DNA from: Candidatus Gallipaludibacter merdavium
GTDB lineage: Bacteria; Bacteroidota; Bacteroidia; Bacteroidales; Paludibacteraceae
DNA: 43,822 nucleotides
Direction: 5' to 3'
Assembly: GCA_017694875.1 (NCBI GenBank)
Contig: JADIMG010000096.1
Span: 1-43,822 of the forward strand
Shown: positions 15,773 through 24,957 of the stretch, in pieces
How the letters are laid out: each line of letters opens with the position of its first letter
Numbering within the stretch: position 1 is the first letter of the stretch
The notes under the pieces: generated by a model
The model's input: the letters and a program-made list of their open reading frames with translations, nothing else
Database searches by the model: none
What the model was told of the DNA's origin: nothing
Made by a program: the position numbers and the translations under genes

Positions 15773-17125
15773 ATGTCACAGAAACAGCGTGTAAATTTTG
15801 GAAGCCGTTTGGGCGTGTTGGCCGCTGCGGCAGGTTCGGCCATCGGTTTAGGAAACATCTGGCGATTTCCGTATGAATTGGGGCAGAATGGAGGATTTGC
15901 TTTTTTGATTGTTTATCTTTTGTGTGCATTGATGATTGGATGGCCGTTGATGCTGTCCGAATTTACATTGGGTAGAATGGGACAATCAAATGTAGCCGGT
16001 TCCTTTCGAGCGATTACGCATGTCAAACATTGGCAATGGATAGGCGTGATGGGAGTGTGCTGTGCTTTACTGATTATGGGATTCTATTCCGTGGTGTGTG
16101 GCTGGACATTGGAATATATCTATCAGGCCGTTACGGATGGATTTTCAGGGAAAACTCCCGCCGATTTATCTTTGGCATTTACTGCATTTAGTTCTGACAC
16201 GGTTCGACCCGTTCTTTGGATGCTCTTGTTCTTGTTTGTGAATTGCTTCATTGTATTGGCAGGAGTACAGAAGGGTATAGAGCGGAGCGCTAAAATGCTG
16301 ATGCCGTTTTTGTTTCTTATTCTGATTGTGCTGTGTGTACGCTCTGTCACTTTGCCCGGGGGTATGGAAGGTTTGAAATTTCTGTTTGCACCTGATTTCA
16401 GCAAGATAACGCCCAAAGTGGTATTGAGTGCCATGGGACAGGCCTTCTTCTCTTTGAGCCTGGGCATGGGGTGCATGGTAACTTATGGCTCCTATATCAG
16501 CAAGCAGGCCAACCTGGAACGCACAGCTTTGGAAGTGACGGGATTGGATACGCTGATGGCCATCTTGTGTGCCATTACGATTTTTCCGGCTGTTTTTGCT
16601 ATGGGAATCAATCCGTCGCAAGGACCGGAATTGGTGTTTATCACCTTGCCGACCGTGTTTAATCAAATGCCGGGGGGGTATATATGGGCCATTTTGTTTT
16701 TCCTGCTGCTGAGTATTGCTGCTCTGACTTCCACCATCTCCTTGCTGGAAGTGATTACGGCCTATATCAGTGAAGAGTTGAAGTGGTCACGAAAAGTGAC
16801 TGCAATTATTGTCTCTATAGTGATAGCTCTCCTGGGAGTTGCCTGCTCATTGTCCATGGGAGTATGGGGCGAGTTCCGTGTGTTTGGTTTGAACCTCTTT
16901 GATTTGTTCGACAAGTTTACTTCCTATATTCTCATGCCTTTAGGTGGCATTGGTATATCCTTGTTTATGGGTTGGCATTTGGACCGTAAACGCTTGGAAC
17001 AGGAATTGAGCAATGAGGGCACATTGAAATTGAAATATATAAAGGTCTATGTATTCCTGCTGAAATACGTGACACCTTTGGCTATTTTGCTTGTCTTCAT
17101 CAACCAAATAGTAGGACTGTTCTGA
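15773..17125 (+). CDS. Sodium-dependent transporter, NSS (SNF) family
   Basis: From ATG 15773 the protein has 450 residues and about eleven to twelve hydrophobic helices. The first helix carries the family signature GSAIGLGNIWRFPYELGQNGG, where an unwound segment binds Na+ and substrate (LeuT fold). The WPLMLSEFTLGRMG stretch is also typical. It probably imports an amino acid; the exact substrate cannot be read from the sequence. ATG codons at 15758 and 15767 are in frame and also possible. The frame reaches 15701, but that codon lies upstream of the -7 element at 15705-15712. It is convergent with the GH81 gene. Confidence 0.9.
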   Translation: MSQKQRVNFGSRLGVLAAAAGSAIGLGNIWRFPYELGQNGGFAFLIVYLLCALMIGWPLMLSEFTLGRMGQSNVAGSFRAITHVKHWQWIGVMGVCCALLIMGFYSVVCGWTLEYIYQAVTDGFSGKTPADLSLAFTAFSSDTVRPVLWMLLFLFVNCFIVLAGVQKGIERSAKMLMPFLFLILIVLCVRSVTLPGGMEGLKFLFAPDFSKITPKVVLSAMGQAFFSLSLGMGCMVTYGSYISKQANLERTALEVTGLDTLMAILCAITIFPAVFAMGINPSQGPELVFITLPTVFNQMPGGYIWAILFFLLLSIAALTSTISLLEVITAYISEELKWSRKVTAIIVSIVIALLGVACSLSMGVWGEFRVFGLNLFDLFDKFTSYILMPLGGIGISLFMGWHLDRKRLEQELSNEGTLKLKYIKVYVFLLKYVTPLAILLVFINQIVGLF

Positions 17126-17142
17126 TTAAGAGTTTTTCTTAC

Positions 17143-17187
17143 AAAACATCCGCTATGACTGAGTTGATGAGTCATAGCGGATGTTTT
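17143..17187. terminator. Bidirectional terminator between transporter and GH81 genes
   Basis: A perfect 18-bp stem (17143-17160 with 17170-17187, core ACATCCGCTATGACT) encloses a 9-base loop. A-rich and T-rich ends serve both convergent transcripts. Confidence 0.9.
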
Positions 17188-17217
17188 ATATAATCTATTG
17201 ATAATCATCAGAGTGAA

Positions 17218-20200
17218 TTACTGAATCAGAATTTTGTAGGTTTCATGGCCGATGCAGAGCAGATATACACCGCTTCCTGGAAGATGGATAGCTGTGTGGT
17301 AACCAGAGCTAATCAAGGATTGCCCCAATAGGTTATAAAGTGATACTTTGGGGCTTGGTTCCTTGATATAGACATTATGGCCATCTACAACATAAGGAAT
17401 ATCGCTATCTTCAGTGTCTTCTATGTTGCTTGGCACATTCGCATGATTTCCAAAAACACGTACTTCATAAAGTGAGTAACCGTATTGTGGCATGTTGCGC
17501 ACGGTACACCAGATGCGCACATATCGGGCTTCCGTTTCGTCTATGTGCCATGTATCGGTACGGCTTCCACTGGCTCCATCGGTTATGTCTTCGGCAATAT
17601 ACCAGTTTTGCAAATCGGTGGAAAGTTGTACTTGATAGGCCTTTGCAGAGGCTGCTTCCCAAAGAATTTCAATCGTGTGTACCTTATATGACTTGCCCAA
17701 GTCAATCATCAACCATTCCGGTGTGGCATTGTGCTTGCTTCCCCAACGGCTGGTTTCGTCTTCGTCTACTGCATTGACAGCTAACGTTCCAACATTCTCT
17801 TCTGAGCTTGCCGTAACGTTTTTATGATATGCCAGATTGGTTTCCAGAATGTCTTTTACTTCTATATAAGCCGTATCTGTTACATTGCCTTGACCGACTA
17901 TCAGATAGTAGTTGCCAATATGGTTGGAATAGAAAATGCCGTTTGCAAATTGGGCTTTGCCGGTTACTTGTTTGTTGCTGTCAAGCAATTGTATGTTCAA
18001 ATCCTCAACGGCAAAGGGCACTTCAAACTGGTCAAATCCATTGATGGTAAATGTTTGCTCTTCTCCGCTGACTACTAATGCTTTCTCTGGACTTATCTCA
18101 ATGCTGCCCAATCGGATGGCTTCTTCAACAATGAATGTCGCTTGGGCGGTCATTCCGTCGTATGTAGCACTGACATGCATAGTGCCATATGAGGTCGGTG
18201 TGAAGATGCCTTCATCAGATATTTGTCCCTGTGCTGGGTCAACCGTCCAAACGGGGGTAATGGCTGTTGCTTGTCCTGAACGGTTGAAGCAGGTGGCGTT
18301 TAACTCCACTTGTTCATATTGTCTCATTAAGTGATTATCGGGGCTGATTTGTATTCCTAACAGTTCATCAGGATTGCCGTCTTCAAAAACGCCGTTCACT
18401 TCCATTTCATAGAAGGAGAAACCATATTGGTTGCTGCGTTTGAGTCCGAGCATCTTTACATAACGTCCTTTGGCATGGATAGACAGTGTTTCCACCCCTC
18501 CTTGTCCAAGCGATTGATGGGCAGCCGTTTCCCAATCGTTTCCATTGTCGGATATTTGTATTTCATATTCGGCAGCATAAGAGGTTTCCCAATGGATGGT
18601 GACGCTGGCAATATAGGCCGTTGCTCCTAAATCGACATATATCCATTCGGGTTCGCTGTGTTCGCTTCCCCAACGGGTGGTGTAATCTCCGTCTGTAGCA
18701 TATTCAGGTAAAGTGCCGACATTTTCATGGCCTGATTCGTAAGTAGTTTTGTGCAAAGCCAGATTAGGCAAGTTGGGCGCAACTAAAAAATCATTGACAA
18801 ATTCCTGTCCTTCCAAACGGGCTTTTACTTGATACATGCCGCTTTGTTCGGCTACAAAGTGAGGCTGGTTGCCGATGCTGTCTCCGTTTAAGGAAATAAC
18901 CCATGCAATGTCGGCAGTATATTCCTGTCCGTATTGGTCGGTGGCAATAAGTTCAAATGTTGTTTCCTGTCCAATTTCCAACAACTCTATCTGAGGGGTT
19001 AGTGTGGCTTGTGTCAATACAGGCAGGTGGTTGACAGCAATATGGATGGTGTCGTGCAATTCATTGAAAGTGGCTACCACTGTTATCGTGTCTCCTAATT
19101 GTGAGGTCGCGGTCAGCAGGCCGTTGGGTGTAATGCTTCCTTTGTTGCTGCTCCATGTAATGTTTCCGGGGAATTCCATGCCATATTGGTCATAAACCTT
19201 GGCTGTGCAGATCGTTGTATCGTTGGGCTCGACAATGCTGGTTGCCTCGATAATGACATGGTCTGCGTGTGGTTCGTCTTGATAAACGGTCATTTTCCGG
19301 GCTGGTGCCATGAAACTTACCAATTCGATATTGTCACGATAGAATGTAATTTCCTGTGCGCTGTGCGAGGGGTTATATGCCACATAGGTCATCTCTCCGT
19401 TTTTGTTGTACGCGGTAGCGGTAGCAATGGAAGCATGTACTCCCCAGTCTATGTCTCCATAGCTTCTGTGGCTGTGAATGAGGTAATAGCTGATGCCGCC
19501 TGTGTCTGGATTTTTGGCTAAATTCTTATTGTTGAGCCAGGCCCAATCGAATACGGCTGCGGCTGAGTCGGGGTTGAACTGTTGCAGGTAGGCAAGTACT
19601 ACATTGCCCAAACCGGATTCGTCTGCTAATAAACCGGTGGCATCACCATTGGCGTTGACACCGGGCTTGTCCCAGTCTCCCACTTCCTTCTTGTTCCACA
19701 TTTCCGTATATTCCCATTCTGCAAATTCAAGGTCTTCCGACAGATAGTCGAGACAAGGGGAAACGGGCAGCCATTGGATGGAGTGCATCCATACGGGGTC
19801 GCCGCTGAACCATGTCCACCAACCTACGCCGGCAGATGTAAGGTTGCTGCTGTAGGGATGGGTATATTTGCTGTAATCAATGTTTTCGCGATCGCGGTCA
19901 AACCAGTATTCAGCTGTTGCACGGCTTTCGTTTACCCAGCCGAAAGCACCGGCATCACGCATTTCTGCATTGTCGAGGGCTACCCCAAGCAGGAACAGGC
20001 CTCCCCAACTTTGCATGGCTTCTGAGGTGGATTCCTGGCCGTTGCCGTTGCTGTCACCGGAACCTCCGGCATAGGAGTGGCCTGCCCAGATGTCTAATGT
20101 GCGGAAAAGTGGAAAACGGGTGTCGTTTCTATCCCAGTTGGCGTAATCTTTTGCCAATAGGGTAAGCATTTCGCCATAGTCGTTTCTGAATTCTTCATCA

Positions 20201-21642
20201 AAAAGGGCGAGCAAAGCCCCGGCATACGTGTAATAGCCATAGTGGAAATGGTGGTCGTTGAAGGTGTCTGAACCATAACTGGTATTATAGCCCACCAAAG
20301 AACCCCAGCGGTTATAGCGGGCAAAATAATAGCTTTCCTCTCCCGGTGTATAGGTAAGCCAGTTGACAAGGGCTTCTTTCAGACGTGTCTTGCAGGCATT
20401 GAACAGCTCCATTTCGCCTAACTCATAGGCATAGACCATGTAGTGCGCCATTTGTGTCAGCCCTTTTCCGCCCCAATAGGTGTCCCCACCAAAAGAACCT
20501 TGTTGGGAATATTCTTCTATCATCTGACGCATACGGTTCATATTGAAAGGATGCGCTCCTGTGGCTGCGGTTTCATCGGGGGCTGCAAAGTAGGGAAGGA
20601 TTCCCTTGAAATCATAACTGATGGAAAACTGTTTGCCGGTTGCCATCTTCATCATGCCGCGTGGAGTTTGAAAAGTGTAGGGAGTAAATTCAAAATCCAA
20701 TTGTGCGCGTTTGTAATGATGAGGTATAAAACCTTGCATAACATCCGTATGTTGGGTGCCGTTGCGTAGGTCTTCTGCTTCGATATGAAAGGTGGTTGTC
20801 ACTTTTCCTTGTGCAACATCATAATCCCATGATACGTTTGTATGGCGTGGAATGGCATAGGCATAGGATGCAAAATCTTCCAATTGTTCGGTCGAACTTA
20901 AAAGGGCTATACTAAGGAAATGCTTCTCATGGGGCACGTCGATGAATAAACTGCCGTCTGCATAGGTGAAACGGGTATTTTCAGGCACGTAAACAGCATA
21001 TATTTCTTCTCCGCTTTGCAAACCAATACAACTTCCTGTATAGGGAAATGTCTCAATTGTTCCGTTCCCATCGAAGAAGGTAGCACCGTCCAGGGTTAAT
21101 ATAGGCGAAAAGCCGTTCCATTCTACAAAGGTAAAAGGAATGCCATGAGCCATGGTAACGTCCATTCTTTTTTCTTCGTCCTCTAATCGTGTTACAATGC
21201 TCCAGTCGCTCCAGTCTTGTGCAATGGCTGATGCAGGGTTGAAGTCGTCGCCTTTGATTTGGAGCATGCTGTTCCATTTCATCTCCGTTCCGTTGTCATT
21301 CCAATAAGATGGATAGGCAACGTATATACCATAATTTTCCGCTTTAACCACTTGAGGATAAACCCACATATTGCCGGAATATTGTGAATTGACTAAATAG
21401 CTCCACCATTTATTGCTGGGAATCGGCCATCCTTTGTCTGCACCGGCATTCTCGTTTACATAGAGGGTCTTGTATTCCTGATAACGGCTTTGGTCTCCGT
21501 TGTGCTCATCGGTTTTCGATTCCGACAGGGGGGTATAGGAGGCATAACTGCCTTTTCCTGTTTGTACTGGACTTTGGGCTGACAATGAAAGACAACCCCA
21601 TAAGATACAGTTTGCAATGGTAAATAAATATTTTGTTCTCAT
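17218..21642 (-). CDS. Secreted GH81 endo-beta-1,3-glucanase with Ig-like and discoidin modules
   Basis: This 1474-residue protein starts with a signal peptide (1-22, ending LSLSAQ). The GH81 catalytic region spans about 55-765. It includes NKWWSYLVNSQY, the FNDHHFHYGYY motif at 461-471 with the putative acid Asp463, and NGQESTSEAMQSWGG at 534-548 with the expected catalytic Glu at 537 or 541. Bacterial Ig-like segments (about 795-870, 875-955) lead to an F5/8 type C (discoidin) domain (958-1085). A second set follows: Ig-like 1095-1172 and 1178-1262, discoidin 1268-1398. The last ~60 residues (VSLYNLLGQSL, GSGVYLLCIG) resemble a T9SS sorting tail. It should cleave beta-1,3-glucans such as laminarin or fungal and plant cell-wall glucan. 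No SusC/SusD pair adjoins it. Confidence 0.9.
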   Translation of the reverse strand: MRTKYLFTIANCILWGCLSLSAQSPVQTGKGSYASYTPLSESKTDEHNGDQSRYQEYKTLYVNENAGADKGWPIPSNKWWSYLVNSQYSGNMWVYPQVVKAENYGIYVAYPSYWNDNGTEMKWNSMLQIKGDDFNPASAIAQDWSDWSIVTRLEDEEKRMDVTMAHGIPFTFVEWNGFSPILTLDGATFFDGNGTIETFPYTGSCIGLQSGEEIYAVYVPENTRFTYADGSLFIDVPHEKHFLSIALLSSTEQLEDFASYAYAIPRHTNVSWDYDVAQGKVTTTFHIEAEDLRNGTQHTDVMQGFIPHHYKRAQLDFEFTPYTFQTPRGMMKMATGKQFSISYDFKGILPYFAAPDETAATGAHPFNMNRMRQMIEEYSQQGSFGGDTYWGGKGLTQMAHYMVYAYELGEMELFNACKTRLKEALVNWLTYTPGEESYYFARYNRWGSLVGYNTSYGSDTFNDHHFHYGYYTYAGALLALFDEEFRNDYGEMLTLLAKDYANWDRNDTRFPLFRTLDIWAGHSYAGGSGDSNGNGQESTSEAMQSWGGLFLLGVALDNAEMRDAGAFGWVNESRATAEYWFDRDRENIDYSKYTHPYSSNLTSAGVGWWTWFSGDPVWMHSIQWLPVSPCLDYLSEDLEFAEWEYTEMWNKKEVGDWDKPGVNANGDATGLLADESGLGNVVLAYLQQFNPDSAAAVFDWAWLNNKNLAKNPDTGGISYYLIHSHRSYGDIDWGVHASIATATAYNKNGEMTYVAYNPSHSAQEITFYRDNIELVSFMAPARKMTVYQDEPHADHVIIEATSIVEPNDTTICTAKVYDQYGMEFPGNITWSSNKGSITPNGLLTATSQLGDTITVVATFNELHDTIHIAVNHLPVLTQATLTPQIELLEIGQETTFELIATDQYGQEYTADIAWVISLNGDSIGNQPHFVAEQSGMYQVKARLEGQEFVNDFLVAPNLPNLALHKTTYESGHENVGTLPEYATDGDYTTRWGSEHSEPEWIYVDLGATAYIASVTIHWETSYAAEYEIQISDNGNDWETAAHQSLGQGGVETLSIHAKGRYVKMLGLKRSNQYGFSFYEMEVNGVFEDGNPDELLGIQISPDNHLMRQYEQVELNATCFNRSGQATAITPVWTVDPAQGQISDEGIFTPTSYGTMHVSATYDGMTAQATFIVEEAIRLGSIEISPEKALVVSGEEQTFTINGFDQFEVPFAVEDLNIQLLDSNKQVTGKAQFANGIFYSNHIGNYYLIVGQGNVTDTAYIEVKDILETNLAYHKNVTASSEENVGTLAVNAVDEDETSRWGSKHNATPEWLMIDLGKSYKVHTIEILWEAASAKAYQVQLSTDLQNWYIAEDITDGASGSRTDTWHIDETEARYVRIWCTVRNMPQYGYSLYEVRVFGNHANVPSNIEDTEDSDIPYVVDGHNVYIKEPSPKVSLYNLLGQSLISSGYHTAIHLPGSGVYLLCIGHETYKILIQ

Positions 21643-21658
21643 GCTATTAAATTTGGGA

Positions 21659-21666
21659 CAAAGATA
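21659..21666 (-). promoter_or_regulatory. Likely -7 element of the GH81 gene
   Basis: Read on the minus strand, 21666-21659 is TATCTTTG, 16 bases before the ATG at 21642. No good -33 element is visible at the expected distance. Confidence 0.5.
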
Positions 21667-21817
21667 TTTTGTTATAGTGTAATGCAGGGAATACTTCTTT
21701 ACACGGAATTTCAGCGAGGAAAGCCAGAAAATTCACTGTAAATACGACAGAAAACGTATAAGTTTTTGATTGACAAATTTTTGTGTGGTAGGCGGGTGCG
21801 GCGGGTGTGCTGTATCG

Positions 21818-21849
21818 TTTGCTTTTATATAGTAGGTTGATTATTTTTG
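21818..21849 (+). promoter_or_regulatory. Promoter of the acyltransferase gene
   Basis: TTTG at 21818-21821 and TATTTTTG at 21842-21849 are 20 bases apart. Expected start is ~21856. Confidence 0.7.
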
Positions 21850-21893
21850 CATAAATATGTTTTTCTGATTTTATATTGAAAAATCGTTTCGGG

Positions 21894-22958
21894 ATGATGG
21901 ATAATGCCATGTCAAAAGTAATACAGTTTTTGCGTTTGCCTTTAATGGTAACTATTGTGATGATTCATGCGTATATCAAGGAATATGACATATCAAACCC
22001 GGAGATACCTTACTCGTTTATGGGAGCTGTGCAATATTTCTTTTCGAATATTGTGAGCCAGGTTGCCATTCCTATGTTTTTCTGTTTTTCCGGATATTTG
22101 TTTTTTGCCAAAATGCAAAGGCTGGACGGACAGACGTATTGGAATAAGCTCAAAAGTCGTTTTCATTCTTTGCTTGTTCCTTATGTCATTTGGAATCTGT
22201 TGTATGTGTTCATCTATTATGTAGCACAAGCCACCTCTCTTATGCCGGCCGATTTGTCGGGAAAGCACAAACTGGTAGTGGATTATACCTTATATGATTG
22301 GCTATCGGTTTTCTGGAATATTCATGGAGGTCTCTTCCCCATGGATGCGCCATTGTGGTTTATTCGTGATTTGATGTTGGCTGTGCTTTTGGCTCCGCTT
22401 CTTTATTTCTGCTTGACTAAACTCAAATACTGGTTTGTGTTTCTTTTAGGGGCTCTGTGGTTTTGTGGGATTAGTGGTCAGGTACTTTCATCTGCAACAT
22501 TCTTTTATTTTTCGCTGGGTGCTTATTATGGTATATATAAGAAAAGCATGATAGTTTCCGGCAAGATTGGAGGTGTACTTTTAGTGGTTTATGCGTTGTG
22601 CATGGCTTTGGAAATGTATTTTTATGATGGGGAATATATTGCTTACTTCCGGCGATTATGTGTAATAGTCGGTATTTATGCAACACTATTTTTGACGGAT
22701 TATCTGATCAGGGTCAAATCTTGGAAGATTAGCCATTTTTGGTCTGACAGCAGTTTCTTTATATATGCATATCATGCAGTTTTTTTAGTGATGTTACAAA
22801 AGTGTTGTTTCCTTTTTGTGTCGTTCCAGAATGAATATGGAGCACTTTGTGTCTATTTCTTTTCTGTTGCTTGCGCCGTCTGTTTGGGGGCTGTATTGAA
22901 TTGGTTGTTGAAAAAAATGTTGCCTCGCGTGGCGTCAGTTTTGTTGGGAGAACGATAA
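21894..22958 (+). CDS. Membrane acyltransferase (acyltransferase 3 family)
   Basis: From ATG 21894 the protein has 354 residues and about ten hydrophobic helices. The first helix carries the conserved His (VTIVMIHAYI). A cytoplasmic-side loop has the family-like stretch DAPLWFIRDLMLAVLLAPLL. Acyltransferase 3 proteins move acetyl or other acyl groups onto extracytoplasmic sugars, as in O-antigen or exopolysaccharide O-acetylation. It precedes the glycan operon but has its own promoter, and a second promoter separates it from the next gene. Alternative starts are ATG 21897 and 21909; the TTG at 21876 is less likely. Confidence 0.85.
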   Translation: MMDNAMSKVIQFLRLPLMVTIVMIHAYIKEYDISNPEIPYSFMGAVQYFFSNIVSQVAIPMFFCFSGYLFFAKMQRLDGQTYWNKLKSRFHSLLVPYVIWNLLYVFIYYVAQATSLMPADLSGKHKLVVDYTLYDWLSVFWNIHGGLFPMDAPLWFIRDLMLAVLLAPLLYFCLTKLKYWFVFLLGALWFCGISGQVLSSATFFYFSLGAYYGIYKKSMIVSGKIGGVLLVVYALCMALEMYFYDGEYIAYFRRLCVIVGIYATLFLTDYLIRVKSWKISHFWSDSSFFIYAYHAVFLVMLQKCCFLFVSFQNEYGALCVYFFSVACAVCLGAVLNWLLKKMLPRVASVLLGER

Positions 22959-22981
22959 AATGATTTTAGGAAATAGTTTTT

Positions 22982-23013
22982 TTTGTCATTTGCTGAATAA
23001 CTTTGTATATTTG
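22982..23013 (+). promoter_or_regulatory. Promoter of the glycan operon
   Basis: TTTG at 22982-22985 and TATATTTG at 23006-23013 are 20 bases apart. Expected start is ~23020, 18 bases before the ATG at 23038. Confidence 0.75.
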
Positions 23014-23037
23014 TGCATTCCTTAAAAACAGAATGGT

Positions 23038-23490
23038 ATGTATAATGGCAAGACGGTAGTATATACATCCGGAACATTCGATATGTTCCACTCCAACCAC
23101 TTGAAAATGATTAAATATGCGCGCGGTTTGGGCGAGACCCTCATTGTGGGAGTCAGTACCGATGAATTGGTTTGCTCTTATAAGAAACCGCCTATCATTC
23201 CTTTTGAGGAACGTCTGGCTATCATTGAAGCCTTGAAATACCCGGATATTGTTATTCCCCAGCGCACACTTGACCATACGGAATTGGTCAAGAAACTCAA
23301 TATCGATGTCTTTGTGGTGGGAGATGATTGGACGGGAAAATACGACTATCTGAAGGAATTGGGTGTTACCGTATTTTATTTTCCGTATGGTAGCGGGGTT
23401 TCTACCTCTTCCATTAAAAAGCAGATTGTCGACAAATACCATGCGTTAAAGGAACAGATTGATCACCAGCCAAACCCGGACGTAAGATGA
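23038..23490 (+). CDS. TagD-like cytidylyltransferase (atypical motifs)
   Basis: This 150-residue protein aligns by eye with glycerol-3-phosphate cytidylyltransferase (TagD) over its length: YTSGTFDMFHSNHLKMI, VGVSTDELVCSYK, PFEERLAIIEALKY and DVFVVGDDWTGKYDYLKELG. Such enzymes make CDP-alcohols from CTP for phosphodiester glycans. Two catalytic motifs differ. The HxGH box reads HSNH (residues 18-21). The RTEGIST-type motif reads YGSGVST (117-123), without the usual Arg and Glu. The substrate may therefore not be glycerol-3-phosphate. Its stop overlaps the SDR start by 4 bases (ATGA), so the two are translationally coupled. licD lies further down the operon. Confidence 0.85.
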   Translation: MYNGKTVVYTSGTFDMFHSNHLKMIKYARGLGETLIVGVSTDELVCSYKKPPIIPFEERLAIIEALKYPDIVIPQRTLDHTELVKKLNIDVFVVGDDWTGKYDYLKELGVTVFYFPYGSGVSTSSIKKQIVDKYHALKEQIDHQPNPDVR

Positions 23491-24209
23491 AAAATGCGAT
23501 TGTTACTGGTGGCACCAAAGGCATTGGCTTGGCTGTGGTGACTCATTTGCTTCAGAAAGGATATACCGTCTATGCTACTTATGCGCATGACGAGGAGGCA
23601 AAACGGGCAGCGCAGAAAAGTTTGGAAGGATTTGTCGACAGATTGTTTTTTATTCAATTGGATCAGGCTGATGCACAAGCCATACATCAGTTTGCTGATA
23701 CCTTGAAACAGCAGAAGGTGATGATTAGCTGTATTGTTGCCAATGCGGGCACTACTGTGCGGAAAGCGGCAAAAGATATTTCTGATGAAGACTGGGAAAA
23801 GGTGATGCAGGTTTGCGTGAATGGACATTTCTATTTAATACGTGATTTGTGGGAAAATATATGTCCCAACTCACGTATTATTTTTATAGGCTCTCTGATG
23901 GGCATACTGCCACATGCAACTTCGTTGGCTTATGCAGTGGCTAAAGCTGCGGTGCATGCCCTTGCACAAAATCTGGTAAAGGAATTTGAGGGAACGGAAA
24001 CCACGGTGAATGCCATTGCACCGGGATTTGTGGATTCTGAATGGCAAAAAAACAAGCCGGCAGTTATTCGTGAGAATATTTGTGCAAAGACGGCATTACA
24101 CCGTTTTGCAACCACCGATGAAATTGCCAGTGCGGTCGATTTTTGCATAGAAAACCAGTTCCTGAATGGCGAGGTTTTGAAAATAACAGGAGGATATTCC
24201 TATAAATAG
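23487..24209 (+). CDS. SDR family oxidoreductase (FabG-like)
   Basis: The 240-residue protein is a classical short-chain dehydrogenase. It has a TGGTKGIG cofactor loop (7-14), NAG at 86-88, Ser136, Tyr149-x3-Lys153 (the YxxxK motif) and a PG motif after the active site. It uses NAD(P)(H) to oxidise or reduce an alcohol or ketone. It overlaps the TagD-like gene by 4 bases, which suggests that the two act on one metabolite, for instance a polyol or ketose phosphate before or after CDP activation. That link is inference; the sequence alone cannot give the substrate. Confidence 0.88.
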   Translation: MKNAIVTGGTKGIGLAVVTHLLQKGYTVYATYAHDEEAKRAAQKSLEGFVDRLFFIQLDQADAQAIHQFADTLKQQKVMISCIVANAGTTVRKAAKDISDEDWEKVMQVCVNGHFYLIRDLWENICPNSRIIFIGSLMGILPHATSLAYAVAKAAVHALAQNLVKEFEGTETTVNAIAPGFVDSEWQKNKPAVIRENICAKTALHRFATTDEIASAVDFCIENQFLNGEVLKITGGYSYK

Positions 24210-24215
24210 CAAACT

Positions 24216-24956
24216 ATGAAACGGGCAGAAAAAATACAGTTGTTGGCTGATGAATGGAAAAATCTTGGTTTGTGCCAGATACTTAAATGGACAATAGCTT
24301 ATCGTATGAAATGGAAGAACATTCATTTGAGACCCAAGGGATTTCGTGAGGATGTTTGTTTGCGTGTGGGGACGTCTGACTTTGCTACATTAATGGAGGT
24401 TAGGGAGAGTTATGATGTGTCTCCGAAATTTCCTGTTAACAATATAATTGACTTGGGAGGTAATATTGGTTTGACAAGTGCTTATTTAGCTTCTAAGTTC
24501 CCGAAAGCAAAGATAGTGACGGTCGAACCGGAAGCATCGAACTTTGAAATGCTGAAAGTCAATGTTGCACCTTATCCAAATATAATTCCAGTGAATAAGG
24601 GTGTATTTCATAAAGAATGCTATCTAAAAATTATAAATGAAGGTACGGCAAATAATTGTTTCCGTCTAGAAGAATCAGAAGAGCCGACTCCTATTCGTGC
24701 AATATCCATTCCTTCTCTGATGCAGCAATATGGAATGGAAACGATAGACATACTTAAAATGGATATTGAAGGTGGAGAACGTTACTTGTTTAATGAACAG
24801 GCGCATGAATGGCTTTCTAAAGTGAAAATTCTTATGATAGAATTGCATGATAGATATTATTCTGGTTGTTCCAAATTACTGTTCCTGTGTCTTAAGAAAT
24901 ATAGTTACAATATTGATTTGGGTGATTGTACGTTGATAATTCATATAGATAATTAA
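24216..24956 (+). CDS. FkbM family methyltransferase
   Basis: The 246-residue protein has a class I methyltransferase core: IIDLGGNIGLTSAYLASKFP for SAM binding, VTVEPEASNFEMLKVN, and the FkbM-type DILKMDIEGGERYLF. It probably O-methylates a sugar of the glycan made here. It follows the SDR by 6 bases, and the next gene begins 1 base after its stop. This gene and the following glycosyltransferase look more AT-rich than glf and the flanking housekeeping genes (an estimate by eye), as is common in exchanged glycan genes. Confidence 0.88.
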   Translation: MKRAEKIQLLADEWKNLGLCQILKWTIAYRMKWKNIHLRPKGFREDVCLRVGTSDFATLMEVRESYDVSPKFPVNNIIDLGGNIGLTSAYLASKFPKAKIVTVEPEASNFEMLKVNVAPYPNIIPVNKGVFHKECYLKIINEGTANNCFRLEESEEPTPIRAISIPSLMQQYGMETIDILKMDIEGGERYLFNEQAHEWLSKVKILMIELHDRYYSGCSKLLFLCLKKYSYNIDLGDCTLIIHIDN

Positions 24957-24957
24957 T

